Shown: one piece after another, positions 25,416-32,820 of the stretch | Layout: each line of letters opens with the position of its first letter | Numbering within the stretch: position 1 is the stretch's first letter | From: Leptospira limi | GTDB lineage: Bacteria > Spirochaetota > Leptospiria > Leptospirales > Leptospiraceae | Assembly: GCF_026151395.1 (NCBI RefSeq) | Contig: NZ_JAMQPV010000002.1 | Span: forward strand, 1-64,000 | DNA length: 64,000 nt | Direction: 5' to 3' | Made by a program: the position numbers and the translations under genes | The notes under the pieces: model-generated | The model's input: the letters and a program-made list of their open reading frames with translations, nothing else | Told to the model about the DNA's origin: nothing | Databases searched by the model: none

Positions 25416-25802
25416 TTGCAAAATCAATTAGCTACCAAACAAGAAAGTTACCTGGCCACGGATCAAATTCAAAGAACTATGCTGTATATCGTAAAAGCAA
25501 TACATAGTAGCGTAAATAATGTCCGGAAGAAATACCCCGAACTATCATCCGAAAAACAGACTGCCTTGGAATTCATCAAAAAAGGATACAGTTACCGTGA
25601 GACAGCTCTAAGAATTAGAATGAATCATACGATCATAACGCAATGGTCAAAGAATGATCCAAAATTCAAACAGGCTCTTGAAAAAGTTAAAACGGATATT
25701 CAAGAATCCATTCGAATGAAAACGATTCTACCTCAGTTAAGTTATGAAGAGAATACCTCCACTTCCCAAATGAATGAGGAATTAGAGGACCCAAGTCTTT
25801 AG
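25416..25802 (+). CDS. helix-turn-helix protein, unknown role
   Basis: 128 residues from the TTG at 25416, which has a strong AAGGAG ribosome site 7-13 bases upstream; the longer frame has none. Residues about 56-90 (LEFIKKGYSYRETALRIRMNHTIITQWSKNDPKF) look like a helix-turn-helix of the kind found in small terminase-like or transposase-associated proteins. The C-terminus is acidic. Possibly a regulator of a mobile element. Confidence 0.6.
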   Translation: MQNQLATKQESYLATDQIQRTMLYIVKAIHSSVNNVRKKYPELSSEKQTALEFIKKGYSYRETALRIRMNHTIITQWSKNDPKFKQALEKVKTDIQESIRMKTILPQLSYEENTSTSQMNEELEDPSL

Positions 25803-25817
25803 ATTGACTCTCTCTTT

Positions 25818-25961
25818 TTAGATTTCCTGATACTCTTTCAGGTAATCGTATATGGTTGCAGCAATTGCAGCACATAATTCGCGTTTGTGTAAGTGGGGGT
25901 TTCTCCGAGTATATAGTCGGAAGAACCCAGGAAATAAAAAAATCCAACCATACAATTCCAT
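25818..25961 (-). CDS. small ORF of 47 residues, possibly a gene remnant
   Basis: A complete minus-strand frame, MELYGWIFLFPGFFRLYTR then HKRELCAAIAATIYDYLKEY. The hydrophobic start and the alanine-rich helix faintly recall gamma subunits of sodium-pump decarboxylases (OadG), but no partner genes are near. Could be a real small membrane protein, a remnant or chance. Confidence 0.3.
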   Translation of the reverse strand: MELYGWIFLFPGFFRLYTRRNPHLHKRELCAAIAATIYDYLKEYQEI

Positions 25962-26285
25962 CACTTAATGCATCAAATGCAGCAGAGTGTGGCTAAATCA
26001 CATAAGTATATTATAATAATTACGTTTATCAAAATTTTAAGACCTCGTTTTTTGAACTTCACAATTTGAATTTCATGAATTTTTTTTCGTACAGCGAAAA
26101 TGAAAAAATTTACAAAAATCTGCGATATCGGTTCTCCGATATCCGATTATTCGCTAGGATAAAGTCAAGGTTATCACTTGGCGTCCAAACGACCTCCTTT
26201 TGAAAACCCCAGAAAGTGCGATGACACAAAGTCCTTGTGATCTGTTGTCGGGCTTTCGAAGTTTTGAAGAAGGAGAAAAAAGTAT
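25962..26285. other. intergenic stretch with the 17-base motif hairpin
   Basis: About 320 AT-rich bases with no ORF I would support. Its main feature is the inverted repeat GATATCGG-TTCT-CCGATATC at 26124-26143, which includes most of motif copy 2. Confidence 0.45.
26124..26146 (+). repeat. 17-base motif, copy 2, within a hairpin
   Basis: GGTTCTCCGATATCCGA at 26130-26146 repeats the copy at 25357. Here the left flank completes an 8-bp perfect inverted repeat (26124-26131 with 26136-26143). Confidence 0.6.
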
Positions 26286-27044
26286 ATGGCCAAGCCATGC
26301 TCAGACGATACAACTAAACAAAGGTTAAAGAATAATAACCTGAATAGAATCTGTGAAGCGATAGGGAAAAAGCTTCAACTAGAATACAGCAAAGTATCGA
26401 TGAACATTAAAGATGTGAAAAGAGTCACGAATAGAACAATCTGGAATTGCCTAAGAGAATACAATAAGAAGAACCAAGAGGTTTATAGTAAACGTGGATA
26501 CACTGGTTATTTATTCATTCCGAAAGGACATATCAGAAACTTTAAACGGAAATTAAAGGAAAATCTAGCAAATACATTGTTCAATCTGCCAAAGCTAAAC
26601 GGTCATAAAAGAAAGGCAAATAAACTATGGTTCGATAAGTTAAAAGAGGATGGAGTAAAATACTTTGAATATTGCGGAAGAGAAGAATCACCAGAGCATG
26701 GTAAAGAACTAGATAAACTGGATTGGGATTTATCCTCCTTTGGATTTGTATCAGAACCAAATCACGATTTGAGTAAACGCATCATCAAAAGGATTTATCG
26801 AAGATTCCCAGAAACAGAGACCAATTCTGAGTTATTCCACCGAGTCATTTGTATGTTGCACTGGATCCACAAACGAGGGTATTTGCAAGAATACTTAAGA
26901 TTATTCATTCCACCCTTGGAAACAAATTCTTATCCAAGGAATCTCAACTCAAAGAAGAAAAGATCCCATCATTACCAAACAAAAGGACCCAACCTAAATG
27001 AGATTCCAATTGCAAAAAAAAATTCTCATGATAAAGTCGCTTAA
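26286..27044 (+). CDS. hypothetical basic protein
   Basis: 252 residues, strongly basic in the N-terminal half (TKQRLKNNNLNRICEAIGKKL, HIRNFKRKLKENL), without signal or membrane segments. The frame upstream is closed and the ATG at 26286 is preceded by GAAGGAGAAAAAAGT, a good ribosome site. Family not recognised; the charge suggests nucleic-acid binding. Its last codons (KNSHDKVA) recur as a remnant at about 29569, inside a direct repeat. Confidence 0.6.
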   Translation: MAKPCSDDTTKQRLKNNNLNRICEAIGKKLQLEYSKVSMNIKDVKRVTNRTIWNCLREYNKKNQEVYSKRGYTGYLFIPKGHIRNFKRKLKENLANTLFNLPKLNGHKRKANKLWFDKLKEDGVKYFEYCGREESPEHGKELDKLDWDLSSFGFVSEPNHDLSKRIIKRIYRRFPETETNSELFHRVICMLHWIHKRGYLQEYLRLFIPPLETNSYPRNLNSKKKRSHHYQTKGPNLNEIPIAKKNSHDKVA

Positions 27045-27200
27045 AACCAATGCAGCACCCAAAGAAATTCAATCCCAATGAAGTGATCCTCTGCGATGTA
27101 TTTGGAATAAAAATTCGACAGGAAACGAGGGTGTATTGTCGAAATTTGTAATTATAAATGTATCGTTTTTTATAGCTAGATGGTGTAAACGCTGTACGAA
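27021..27200 (+). repeat. long direct repeat, copy 1
   Basis: From AATTCTCATG at 27021 the sequence matches 29569 onward for roughly 180 bases, with scattered differences and a small insertion of TTCGACA units in copy 2. It starts in the last codons of the gene at 26286. An inner inverted repeat (ATTCGACA...TGTCGAA) is present in both copies. Confidence 0.85.
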
Positions 27201-27479
27201 TCATTTAAGACGAATCAAAGCAAATATGATAAGCAATCTAGCTTTTAATATGTATGGTAGAAATCAAAATGGATAAATTCTATTTTATACCTTATATGAA
27301 GAAGAAAGTATGGCAATATGCAATTCAACGTTGAATTTAAATATCCTGATAAAAAAGCTGTCCCACTTAATGAAATGACTTTAGAAAAGAATTAATGGAA
27401 GGCTATTTTGGGATAAATACGGTTTTCTATCCTCATCCTTAATAGTTGGTAATATAAATAAATCCCTGACCCTACTACT
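27201..27479. other. intergenic stretch with a possible gene fragment
   Basis: AT-rich sequence downstream of the repeat. The only protein-like segment is the 25-codon frame at 27318-27395. Nothing else seen. Confidence 0.4.
27318..27395 (+). pseudogene. possible gene fragment of 25 codons
   Basis: ATG...TAA encoding MQFNVEFKYPDKKAVPLNEM and five more residues. The composition looks like a real protein N-terminus rather than random AT-rich DNA, but it stops early. Perhaps what remains after an insertion or deletion. Confidence 0.25.
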
Positions 27480-28619
27480 TCATACCAAACCCAGTTCTTT
27501 ACAGAATTTTGTAAAAGGGATAACTCTTCCGTTTGCATTAGAACCAAAATCGTTCTTTCCTAAGTGGACTTGGTAAAACTCAGGAATCTTTGTTCTAGCT
27601 TTAAAATACTCAATGTGGCGACTCAAAGCCTTGTCACCTGTTTTGCATTCAACTGCCAAGATGGGAGCTTTATTTTTAAGAACGACAAAATCAATTTCTC
27701 TTCCATCAGTATCACGTAGGTATCTCACTTCCATTGGATAGCCTTGCGTGTCTGTAATGAAATGACAATACTTTAGCAAATGACTTGCGACAAGATTCTC
27801 AAATCGAAATCCTCTTTCTTCTACTTGCGACCAATCCCACATATATAATTTTTTTAGTTTTTTGACGGCCCTGATCTTAGGAGTTCCATAGGGAAGGATC
27901 GTGAAACAATAGTATAATGAATTGAGAGCTTCCACCCATCTTTCTACTGTAGGTTGAGAAACAGACAAATCTTCTCCCACACTTTTCAAGGAAAGTGGCG
28001 ATCCAACTCTCGCTGGCAAAATTTCCGCAAGTAACAAAAGGGAAGAGATATCCTTTATAGTTTCTAAATCGCGAATGTCCTCAGAGGCAACTTTCACCAT
28101 CCGGTCATTCTGCCAGATCCGATGTTCGTTTTCATTCTGCGCAAATAATGGCTCAGGAAATCCGCCAAACTTTAAAAGAAGCTCCAAGTCAGATTGATTT
28201 GGATTTTTACTCATCTCCGAAACGGAAAAAGGATGCAATCGAAAATAGCGATACCTTCCAAGAAGAGAATCTCCACCTTTTCGAAATGTATCCAGTCGTG
28301 CCGAACCTGTAACAATAAACCGATTGTCCTCAAAGTGTTTATCATATAAACCTTTGATGAGATTTCGCCATTTACTATATTTGTGGATCTCATCCAAAAC
28401 GATCGTTTTGCTTTGACTTAGCGGAAGTTGATCTTTTAAAATCAGAGCTTTGTCACTGTTTCTGTCCCAATTCAAATAACCTGGATTTTTAACGGATGGT
28501 GGTTTCAGGTATTGCAAGGCAAGAGTTGTTTTACCAACTTGCCTGGGACCGCCAATAAACAACATTTTTCGGTTTAAAACGTCTTCTAAATACGGGTGCA
28601 GATACCTGAGTTTTTTCAT
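27480..28619 (-). CDS. AAA-type ATPase with DUF4143-like C-terminus
   Basis: 379 residues: Walker A GGPRQVGKTT at about 24-33, Walker B IVLDEIHKYSKW, sensor VTGSARL, then a winged-helix region and a C-terminal PD-(D/E)xK-like segment (REIDFVVLK...AVECKTGDK). This is the architecture of the widespread ATPases with a DUF4143 domain, whose role is not settled. Start ATG at 28619, directly next to a long palindrome. It sits between the two long direct repeats. Confidence 0.85.
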   Translation of the reverse strand: MKKLRYLHPYLEDVLNRKMLFIGGPRQVGKTTLALQYLKPPSVKNPGYLNWDRNSDKALILKDQLPLSQSKTIVLDEIHKYSKWRNLIKGLYDKHFEDNRFIVTGSARLDTFRKGGDSLLGRYRYFRLHPFSVSEMSKNPNQSDLELLLKFGGFPEPLFAQNENEHRIWQNDRMVKVASEDIRDLETIKDISSLLLLAEILPARVGSPLSLKSVGEDLSVSQPTVERWVEALNSLYYCFTILPYGTPKIRAVKKLKKLYMWDWSQVEERGFRFENLVASHLLKYCHFITDTQGYPMEVRYLRDTDGREIDFVVLKNKAPILAVECKTGDKALSRHIEYFKARTKIPEFYQVHLGKNDFGSNANGRVIPFTKFCKELGLV

Positions 28620-28622
28620 CCT

Positions 28623-28654
28623 GACTTTAAACTACTCATGAGTGTTTTAAAGTC
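28623..28654 (-). promoter_or_regulatory. 32-bp near-perfect palindrome upstream of the ATPase gene
   Basis: GACTTTAAA...TTTAAAGTC with a CTCATGAG centre, symmetrical at all but two base pairs, ends three bases from the start codon. A further half-copy (TTAAACTACTCA) follows at about 28659-28670. It looks like an operator. Confidence 0.55.
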
Positions 28655-28956
28655 AATATTAAACTACTCATTTTTACTGTTTCCTACCCCTTTACACCTT
28701 CCATCGAATAGGGATTCAAAAACTGTCGTTTCCAAAGTAGATTCCTGTCCACCTGACTTAACTTGGCGATGTAGTTCCTTATAGGGCAACACCGTAAGGT
28801 TCGTCTGATGCAAATCACTTCCCATTTGATGAAAAACTTTCAATCTCAGAAAGGATTACTTCTCATATATGGAAAGTTCCCCCAGGAGAGCAAACTCGAG
28901 GGGGAATCCCGTCTATTTGGATTTTCACTTAAGACACTAAAAGTGCAACATGTATA
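28655..28956. other. intergenic stretch
   Basis: About 300 bases between the ATPase promoter region and the terminator of the lipoprotein gene. It contains TTCCCCC...GGGGGAA, a 7-bp stem with a 16-base loop near 28880-28910. No gene seen. Confidence 0.4.
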
Positions 28957-28988
28957 GGAAAAGGAATCTTACTCAATATTTAGATTCC
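28957..28988 (-). terminator. rho-independent terminator of the lipoprotein gene at 29000
   Basis: On the minus strand, GGAATCT and AGATTCC pair across a 12-base loop and are followed by TTTTCC, 11 bases after the stop codon. Confidence 0.6.
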
Positions 28989-28999
28989 TCAATCTCAAT

Positions 29000-29491
29000 T
29001 TATTGAATTACGACATTCACACCTTGTGCATTCACACCAAGCAGAAATAGAACGTAGGATCCACCAGTGCTGAAAGAAATTTCATAACTTAAAGAGCCTC
29101 CAGATGAATTGTTTGTCTTAGTATAGTTTCCACTTGGGGCATTATCTGAAGTACTAACAGGACAATCACTTTTCAAAAATACACTGCTCTGTGCTGAACC
29201 TGAGTAATTTATACCAGAAAAGACTACCTTTTGACCAGCACTTACTGTAGCTTTTACTGCAACTGTAGTGGTAGTAACTAGGCTTCCTATCGAAGTTGCG
29301 GAAGTGGAGGCTGTATATAGATTATATTGGACTGTTGCTCCGCTTACAGTATAGGGACATTTTGGAGTAGAATTTGCATTTGCAAGTAAAGCTAACACAG
29401 CTACAGATGACGAATCATCACTTTTCTTTTCGGAACAACCCAAAAAGAGGATTAAACAACTAACAACTAAAATATTTGAAATTTTATTCAT
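29000..29491 (-). CDS. putative lipoprotein, Ser/Thr-rich
   Basis: 163 residues. MNKISNILVVSCLILFLGC is a lipoprotein signal. The mature part is rich in Ser, Thr, Val and Gly with two cysteines (CPYTVSG, SDCPVS), like many Leptospira lipoproteins of unknown role. It lies between the long direct repeats with the ATPase gene. Confidence 0.7.
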   Translation of the reverse strand: MNKISNILVVSCLILFLGCSEKKSDDSSSVAVLALLANANSTPKCPYTVSGATVQYNLYTASTSATSIGSLVTTTTVAVKATVSAGQKVVFSGINYSGSAQSSVFLKSDCPVSTSDNAPSGNYTKTNNSSGGSLSYEISFSTGGSYVLFLLGVNAQGVNVVIQ

Positions 29492-29568
29492 TCAAAGCTT
29501 CCCATTTTTCACCACATACTTTCCGTTAGCTCATTTTCGTCAATTCTTTTGTTAGTCGATAAATCAAG

Positions 29569-29770
29569 AATTCTCATGATAAAGTCGCTTAAAACCAATG
29601 CAGCACCCAAAGAAATTCAATCTCTCTGAAGTGATCCTCTATGCTGTATTTGGAATCAAAATTCGACAATTTCGACAAATTCGACAGGAAACGAGGGTGT
29701 ATTGTCGAATTTTAGAGATAGATTTTCCTCCCTAATTGATATTAGGTGCTGGAAATGCTGTACGCAAAAC
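29569..29770 (+). repeat. long direct repeat, copy 2
   Basis: Matches 27021-27200 and begins with the remnant of the last codons of the 26286 gene (KNSHDKVA, stop). A small block of three TTCGACA-type units occurs where copy 1 has one. It runs to the end of the gene at 29775. Confidence 0.85.
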
Positions 29771-29774
29771 AGTA

Positions 29775-30296
29775 TCAGTTTCGATTCATTTGTTTTAACT
29801 TGTTTAGATCAATTTGATTCGGTTTCGAATTCAGATTTGTCTTCTTCGTATTCTTTACAATTGTTCCTAACTCTTTGTCGGATTCAAACTTCTTGATGAA
29901 TTGAGTTTGTCTGTTTGGATCAATTTTTGAAAACCTTGAATAGGTGTGGATGGCAAGTTTTCGAAGATGTGAGTTTTCGCGACTGTCTTCAATTGTTTTT
30001 TCAAGAGCACCTTGGCTTGTAGGGTTTTGGTACAATTCCATTAAACGAATCGCTCTTGCACGGATGAAAACATAGTTATCTTTGGATTGGGCAATTTGAA
30101 TCAAATATGGCAAAGGAAGGTCTGTTACTTTTCTGATTCTTTCTTTGTAAACCTCACCTTCTTCTTGGTGGTGGGAGTTCGAAAGAATCTCTTTGATCTT
30201 TTGGTATGTTTGGAGATCTAAATCCTCAGCACTGATTGGAAACATAACAAAGATGCAGAGACTTAAAATGATGAAAGGGAATCGAACTTGTTTCAT
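29775..30296 (-). CDS. hypothetical exported protein, HEAT-like
   Basis: 173 residues. MKQVRFPFIILSLCIFVMFPISAED is a Sec signal peptide. The helical repeats (YVFIRARAIRLMELYQNPTSQGALEKTIEDS, LRKLAIHTYSRF) suggest a short HEAT-type fold for protein contacts. The start codon directly abuts the stop of the metalloprotease gene, so they form an operon. The longest product that the C-terminus allows ends in the direct repeat border. Confidence 0.65.
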   Translation of the reverse strand: MKQVRFPFIILSLCIFVMFPISAEDLDLQTYQKIKEILSNSHHQEEGEVYKERIRKVTDLPLPYLIQIAQSKDNYVFIRARAIRLMELYQNPTSQGALEKTIEDSRENSHLRKLAIHTYSRFSKIDPNRQTQFIKKFESDKELGTIVKNTKKTNLNSKPNQIDLNKLKQMNRN

Positions 30297-31661
30297 TTAA
30301 TATACCAAAGGATTCAATCTAAGAATCCATCCTTGTTCCGCTGTAATCTCTCCTTGCGTGAAACCAACTGCTCCAGACCAAAACATCATATTTCGCCCGC
30401 CTGAATTAGTTCCACTTCCCCCCAAACATTCATTTAAATCGATAATACCATTGAAATTGATATCGTTTGAAATACTGCATGTAGGTGTGTCTCGGAGTGG
30501 ATCTCTATCAGCGATGGAGCCACTATCTCCATAGGCTTCTGTTACATGCCAAAGCCCTAAGAAGTGTCCTGCTTCATGAGATAAGGTTTCACCTAGCAAT
30601 ACTTGTTCATCGTAAGTCAAGAGTTCTCCAGGATTGGAATACAATCGATGTGCATCGACAAAAACAACAATCCCTGATTGTTTGGTTCCTAGAAGTGTCG
30701 CAGGCCCAGGAATTCCACCTGACACACCAAGTACGCCACCATACTGGATTTCCTCTCTGACGATAAAAACATTGAGAGCATTCTGTTTGCCCACATAACT
30801 TGTTGTTTGAAACAATCCACCTAGACTCCCTGGAAATCCAGTCTCGGTTCCAAGATCAACAATCAAATCATAACCAGGTAACTGTGCTGACATCACGGAC
30901 ACATTGAGTTTGATTCTGACGGAAGACTTTGCATAATTTTCTTTCCATCGATTCAAGGCAACTTCAATAGCTTGTTCTGTTTGGATTGGGTATGCTGCTC
31001 CATTCACAAAGATTAGATTTACATTCAATTTTTTTTCTGAGTTCCAGAATTGATTTAAACCACTCATAGAACTGAGAGCGGTTGAAGTTTGAAAATTGGA
31101 TTCATCACTTTCCAATTTACGACAGGAATTCACGAAGGTGACCTTCGCATCTGCAGGATTTTCGAAATTAAAATCAACTCCCAATGGTTGAGAAATGTCT
31201 ACTGTATTGGAAATGGAAACGGCAGGACTTGTCGCATACGAAGTATCCTTTGCATAAGGTAACATCGAAGTATGGGTATTATAACCGATATAAGTTGCTA
31301 CGTCTTTATTGAGAAAGCCATTACTAGGATTATTTCGATCCAAATACCATAAAGGGAATACTCCCCCTGGAATTGAATCAGCATTCTCTAATATGACTTG
31401 GACCATGGGACGTACTTTGTTCAAAGTAACTGGATAAATTGAGGTATATTGGAATAGATCTCCATTGGGAGACCAAGCACCAATGGGAATGGGTTGTATC
31501 GAGTCTGTAGTCGTACACGGGCCATTACTGGAATTGAGTAAGGAGTTTATGAGAAGGACCGACAATACACTATCTGGGATGCCTGAGTCGGCTTTCTTTT
31601 TGACACAATCAGAGAGAAAAAGAAGGATAGGTAAAAGAATTAAGATTTTGTACTTTCGCAT
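30297..31661 (-). CDS. zinc metalloprotease-like lipoprotein
   Basis: 454 residues. MRKYKILILLPILLFLSDC is a lipoprotein signal. Near residue 360 it has SHEAGHFLGLWHVTE, the extended zinc-binding motif HExxHxxGxxH of metzincins, followed by a DTP segment as in M43/pappalysin-like peptidases. Probably a surface or periplasm-facing protease. First gene of a two-gene operon with the HEAT-like protein. Confidence 0.82.
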   Translation of the reverse strand: MRKYKILILLPILLFLSDCVKKKADSGIPDSVLSVLLINSLLNSSNGPCTTTDSIQPIPIGAWSPNGDLFQYTSIYPVTLNKVRPMVQVILENADSIPGGVFPLWYLDRNNPSNGFLNKDVATYIGYNTHTSMLPYAKDTSYATSPAVSISNTVDISQPLGVDFNFENPADAKVTFVNSCRKLESDESNFQTSTALSSMSGLNQFWNSEKKLNVNLIFVNGAAYPIQTEQAIEVALNRWKENYAKSSVRIKLNVSVMSAQLPGYDLIVDLGTETGFPGSLGGLFQTTSYVGKQNALNVFIVREEIQYGGVLGVSGGIPGPATLLGTKQSGIVVFVDAHRLYSNPGELLTYDEQVLLGETLSHEAGHFLGLWHVTEAYGDSGSIADRDPLRDTPTCSISNDINFNGIIDLNECLGGSGTNSGGRNMMFWSGAVGFTQGEITAEQGWILRLNPLVY

Positions 31662-31768
31662 TTATCATTCAACAATTCAAATCGTTGGATTTTTCTTAAA
31701 TATTCAATTCTTTTAATCTGAAAAGAATTTTTTGCCATATATCGGCTGTTCCACGCATTAGATTCAAT

Positions 31769-31996
31769 ATGAAAATTTCAGTGAAAGTGAAAGCAAACCA
31801 AAAGACTCAAAGCCTGGAATTTCAATCCGAGAAGGAATGCATTGCAAAATTAAAATCCTTGCCGATCAAAGGCAAAGCCAATCAGGAATTAGTTGGTCTT
31901 CTAGCGAAACATTTTGGAGTCACAAAAAAGAATATCGAAATCATTTCCGGCCATGTTTCCAACATAAAAATCGTGGAAATCTCTAATTTGGATTGA
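31769..31996 (+). CDS. DUF167/YggU-family protein
   Basis: 75 residues. The pattern ISVKVKANQKTQSLEF...LKSLPIKGKANQELVGLLAKHFGVTKKNIEIISG matches the YggU/DUF167 family, including the P-x-x-G-K-A-N motif. Function unknown. Stands alone on the plus strand. Confidence 0.85.
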   Translation: MKISVKVKANQKTQSLEFQSEKECIAKLKSLPIKGKANQELVGLLAKHFGVTKKNIEIISGHVSNIKIVEISNLD

Positions 31997-32106
31997 TAAG
32001 TATCAATCACCTACTCCTATCACGTTTCGTTTTTTCTGTTCACAGGATTGTGATAAAGGTGTAATCTGTACAAATTGACAATCCACTCGATTTCTGGAAA
32101 TATAAG

Positions 32107-32820
32107 ATGAAACACCCTTCAGCACTTCTCCAAACCAAGAACCTCGGAAAAACATACCAAGTTGGTGAAGTCCCTCTCGTTGCCCTTCATTCCGTCAATG
32201 TTGATTTTTTTGAAGGGGAACTTGTTGTCATGTTAGGGGCATCGGGGTCTGGCAAATCTACCCTTCTCAATATTTTAGGTGGTTTGGATACAGCCACTAC
32301 AGGCGAAGTTTTATTCCATGGAAACACATTAGCACTCGAGTCAGATGAAGGACTCACTCTCTACAGAAGGAACCATGTTGGGTTTGTGTTTCAGTTCTAT
32401 AATTTAATCCCAAGTTTGACAGCAGAAGAAAACGTAAGACTCGTTACGGACCTTTCAGAGAATTCCATGACACCACTCGAAGCTCTGACTCTCGTAAAAT
32501 TAGCAGAGAGAAAAGACCACTTCCCGGCCCAACTTTCAGGTGGCGAACAACAACGTGTGGCCATCGCACGAGCCATTGCCAAAAGACCTGAACTTTTGTT
32601 ATGTGATGAACCAACAGGAGCATTGGATTTTAAAACAGGTAGAATTGTACTAGAAGCAATCACTGGGATCAACAAAGACCTAGGTACCACAACGGTTGTG
32701 ATCACCCATAATGAATCAATCGCTCAAATTGCAGACCGCATCATTCTTGTGAAAGACGGAACAATCGTCTCTGATGCAAAGAATCATCACAAAAAATCAG
32801 TGTCAGAGGTGAGTTGGTGA
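32107..32820 (+). CDS. ABC transporter ATP-binding protein (LolD/MacB type)
   Basis: 237 residues with Walker [11 protein letters not shown]-loop [17 protein letters not shown], signature LSGGEQQR, Walker [13 protein letters not shown] and switch His in ITHNES. The FQFYNLIP and DEPTGALD forms are typical of the MacB/LolD group that works with FtsX-like permeases. First gene of a three-gene exporter operon; overlaps the permease by four bases (GTGA). A TTGACA at 32075 may be its -35 box. Confidence 0.92.
   Translation: MKHPSALLQTKNLGKTYQVGEVPLVALHSVNVDFFEGELVVMLGASGSGKSTLLNILGGLDTATTGEVLFHGNTLALESDEGLTLYRRNHVGFVFQFYNLIPSLTAEENVRLVTDLSENSMTPLEALTLVKLAERKDHFPAQLSGGEQQRVAIARAIAKRPELLLCDEPTGALDFKTGRIVLEAITGINKDLGTTTVVITHNESIAQIADRIILVKDGTIVSDAKNHHKKSVSEVSW

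Noticed and set aside
27100..27145. Similarity of GAGGGTGTATTGTCGA in the long direct repeats to GAGGGTGTTGTCGA in the NC cassettes
   Set aside because: Only about 14 bases with an indel and no similarity outside; probably chance, though a shared binding site cannot be excluded.
30485..30760. 91-residue plus-strand frame inside the metalloprotease gene
   Set aside because: Shadow of a well-supported minus-strand gene with a HExxHxxGxxH motif; the shadow is His/Leu-rich as expected.
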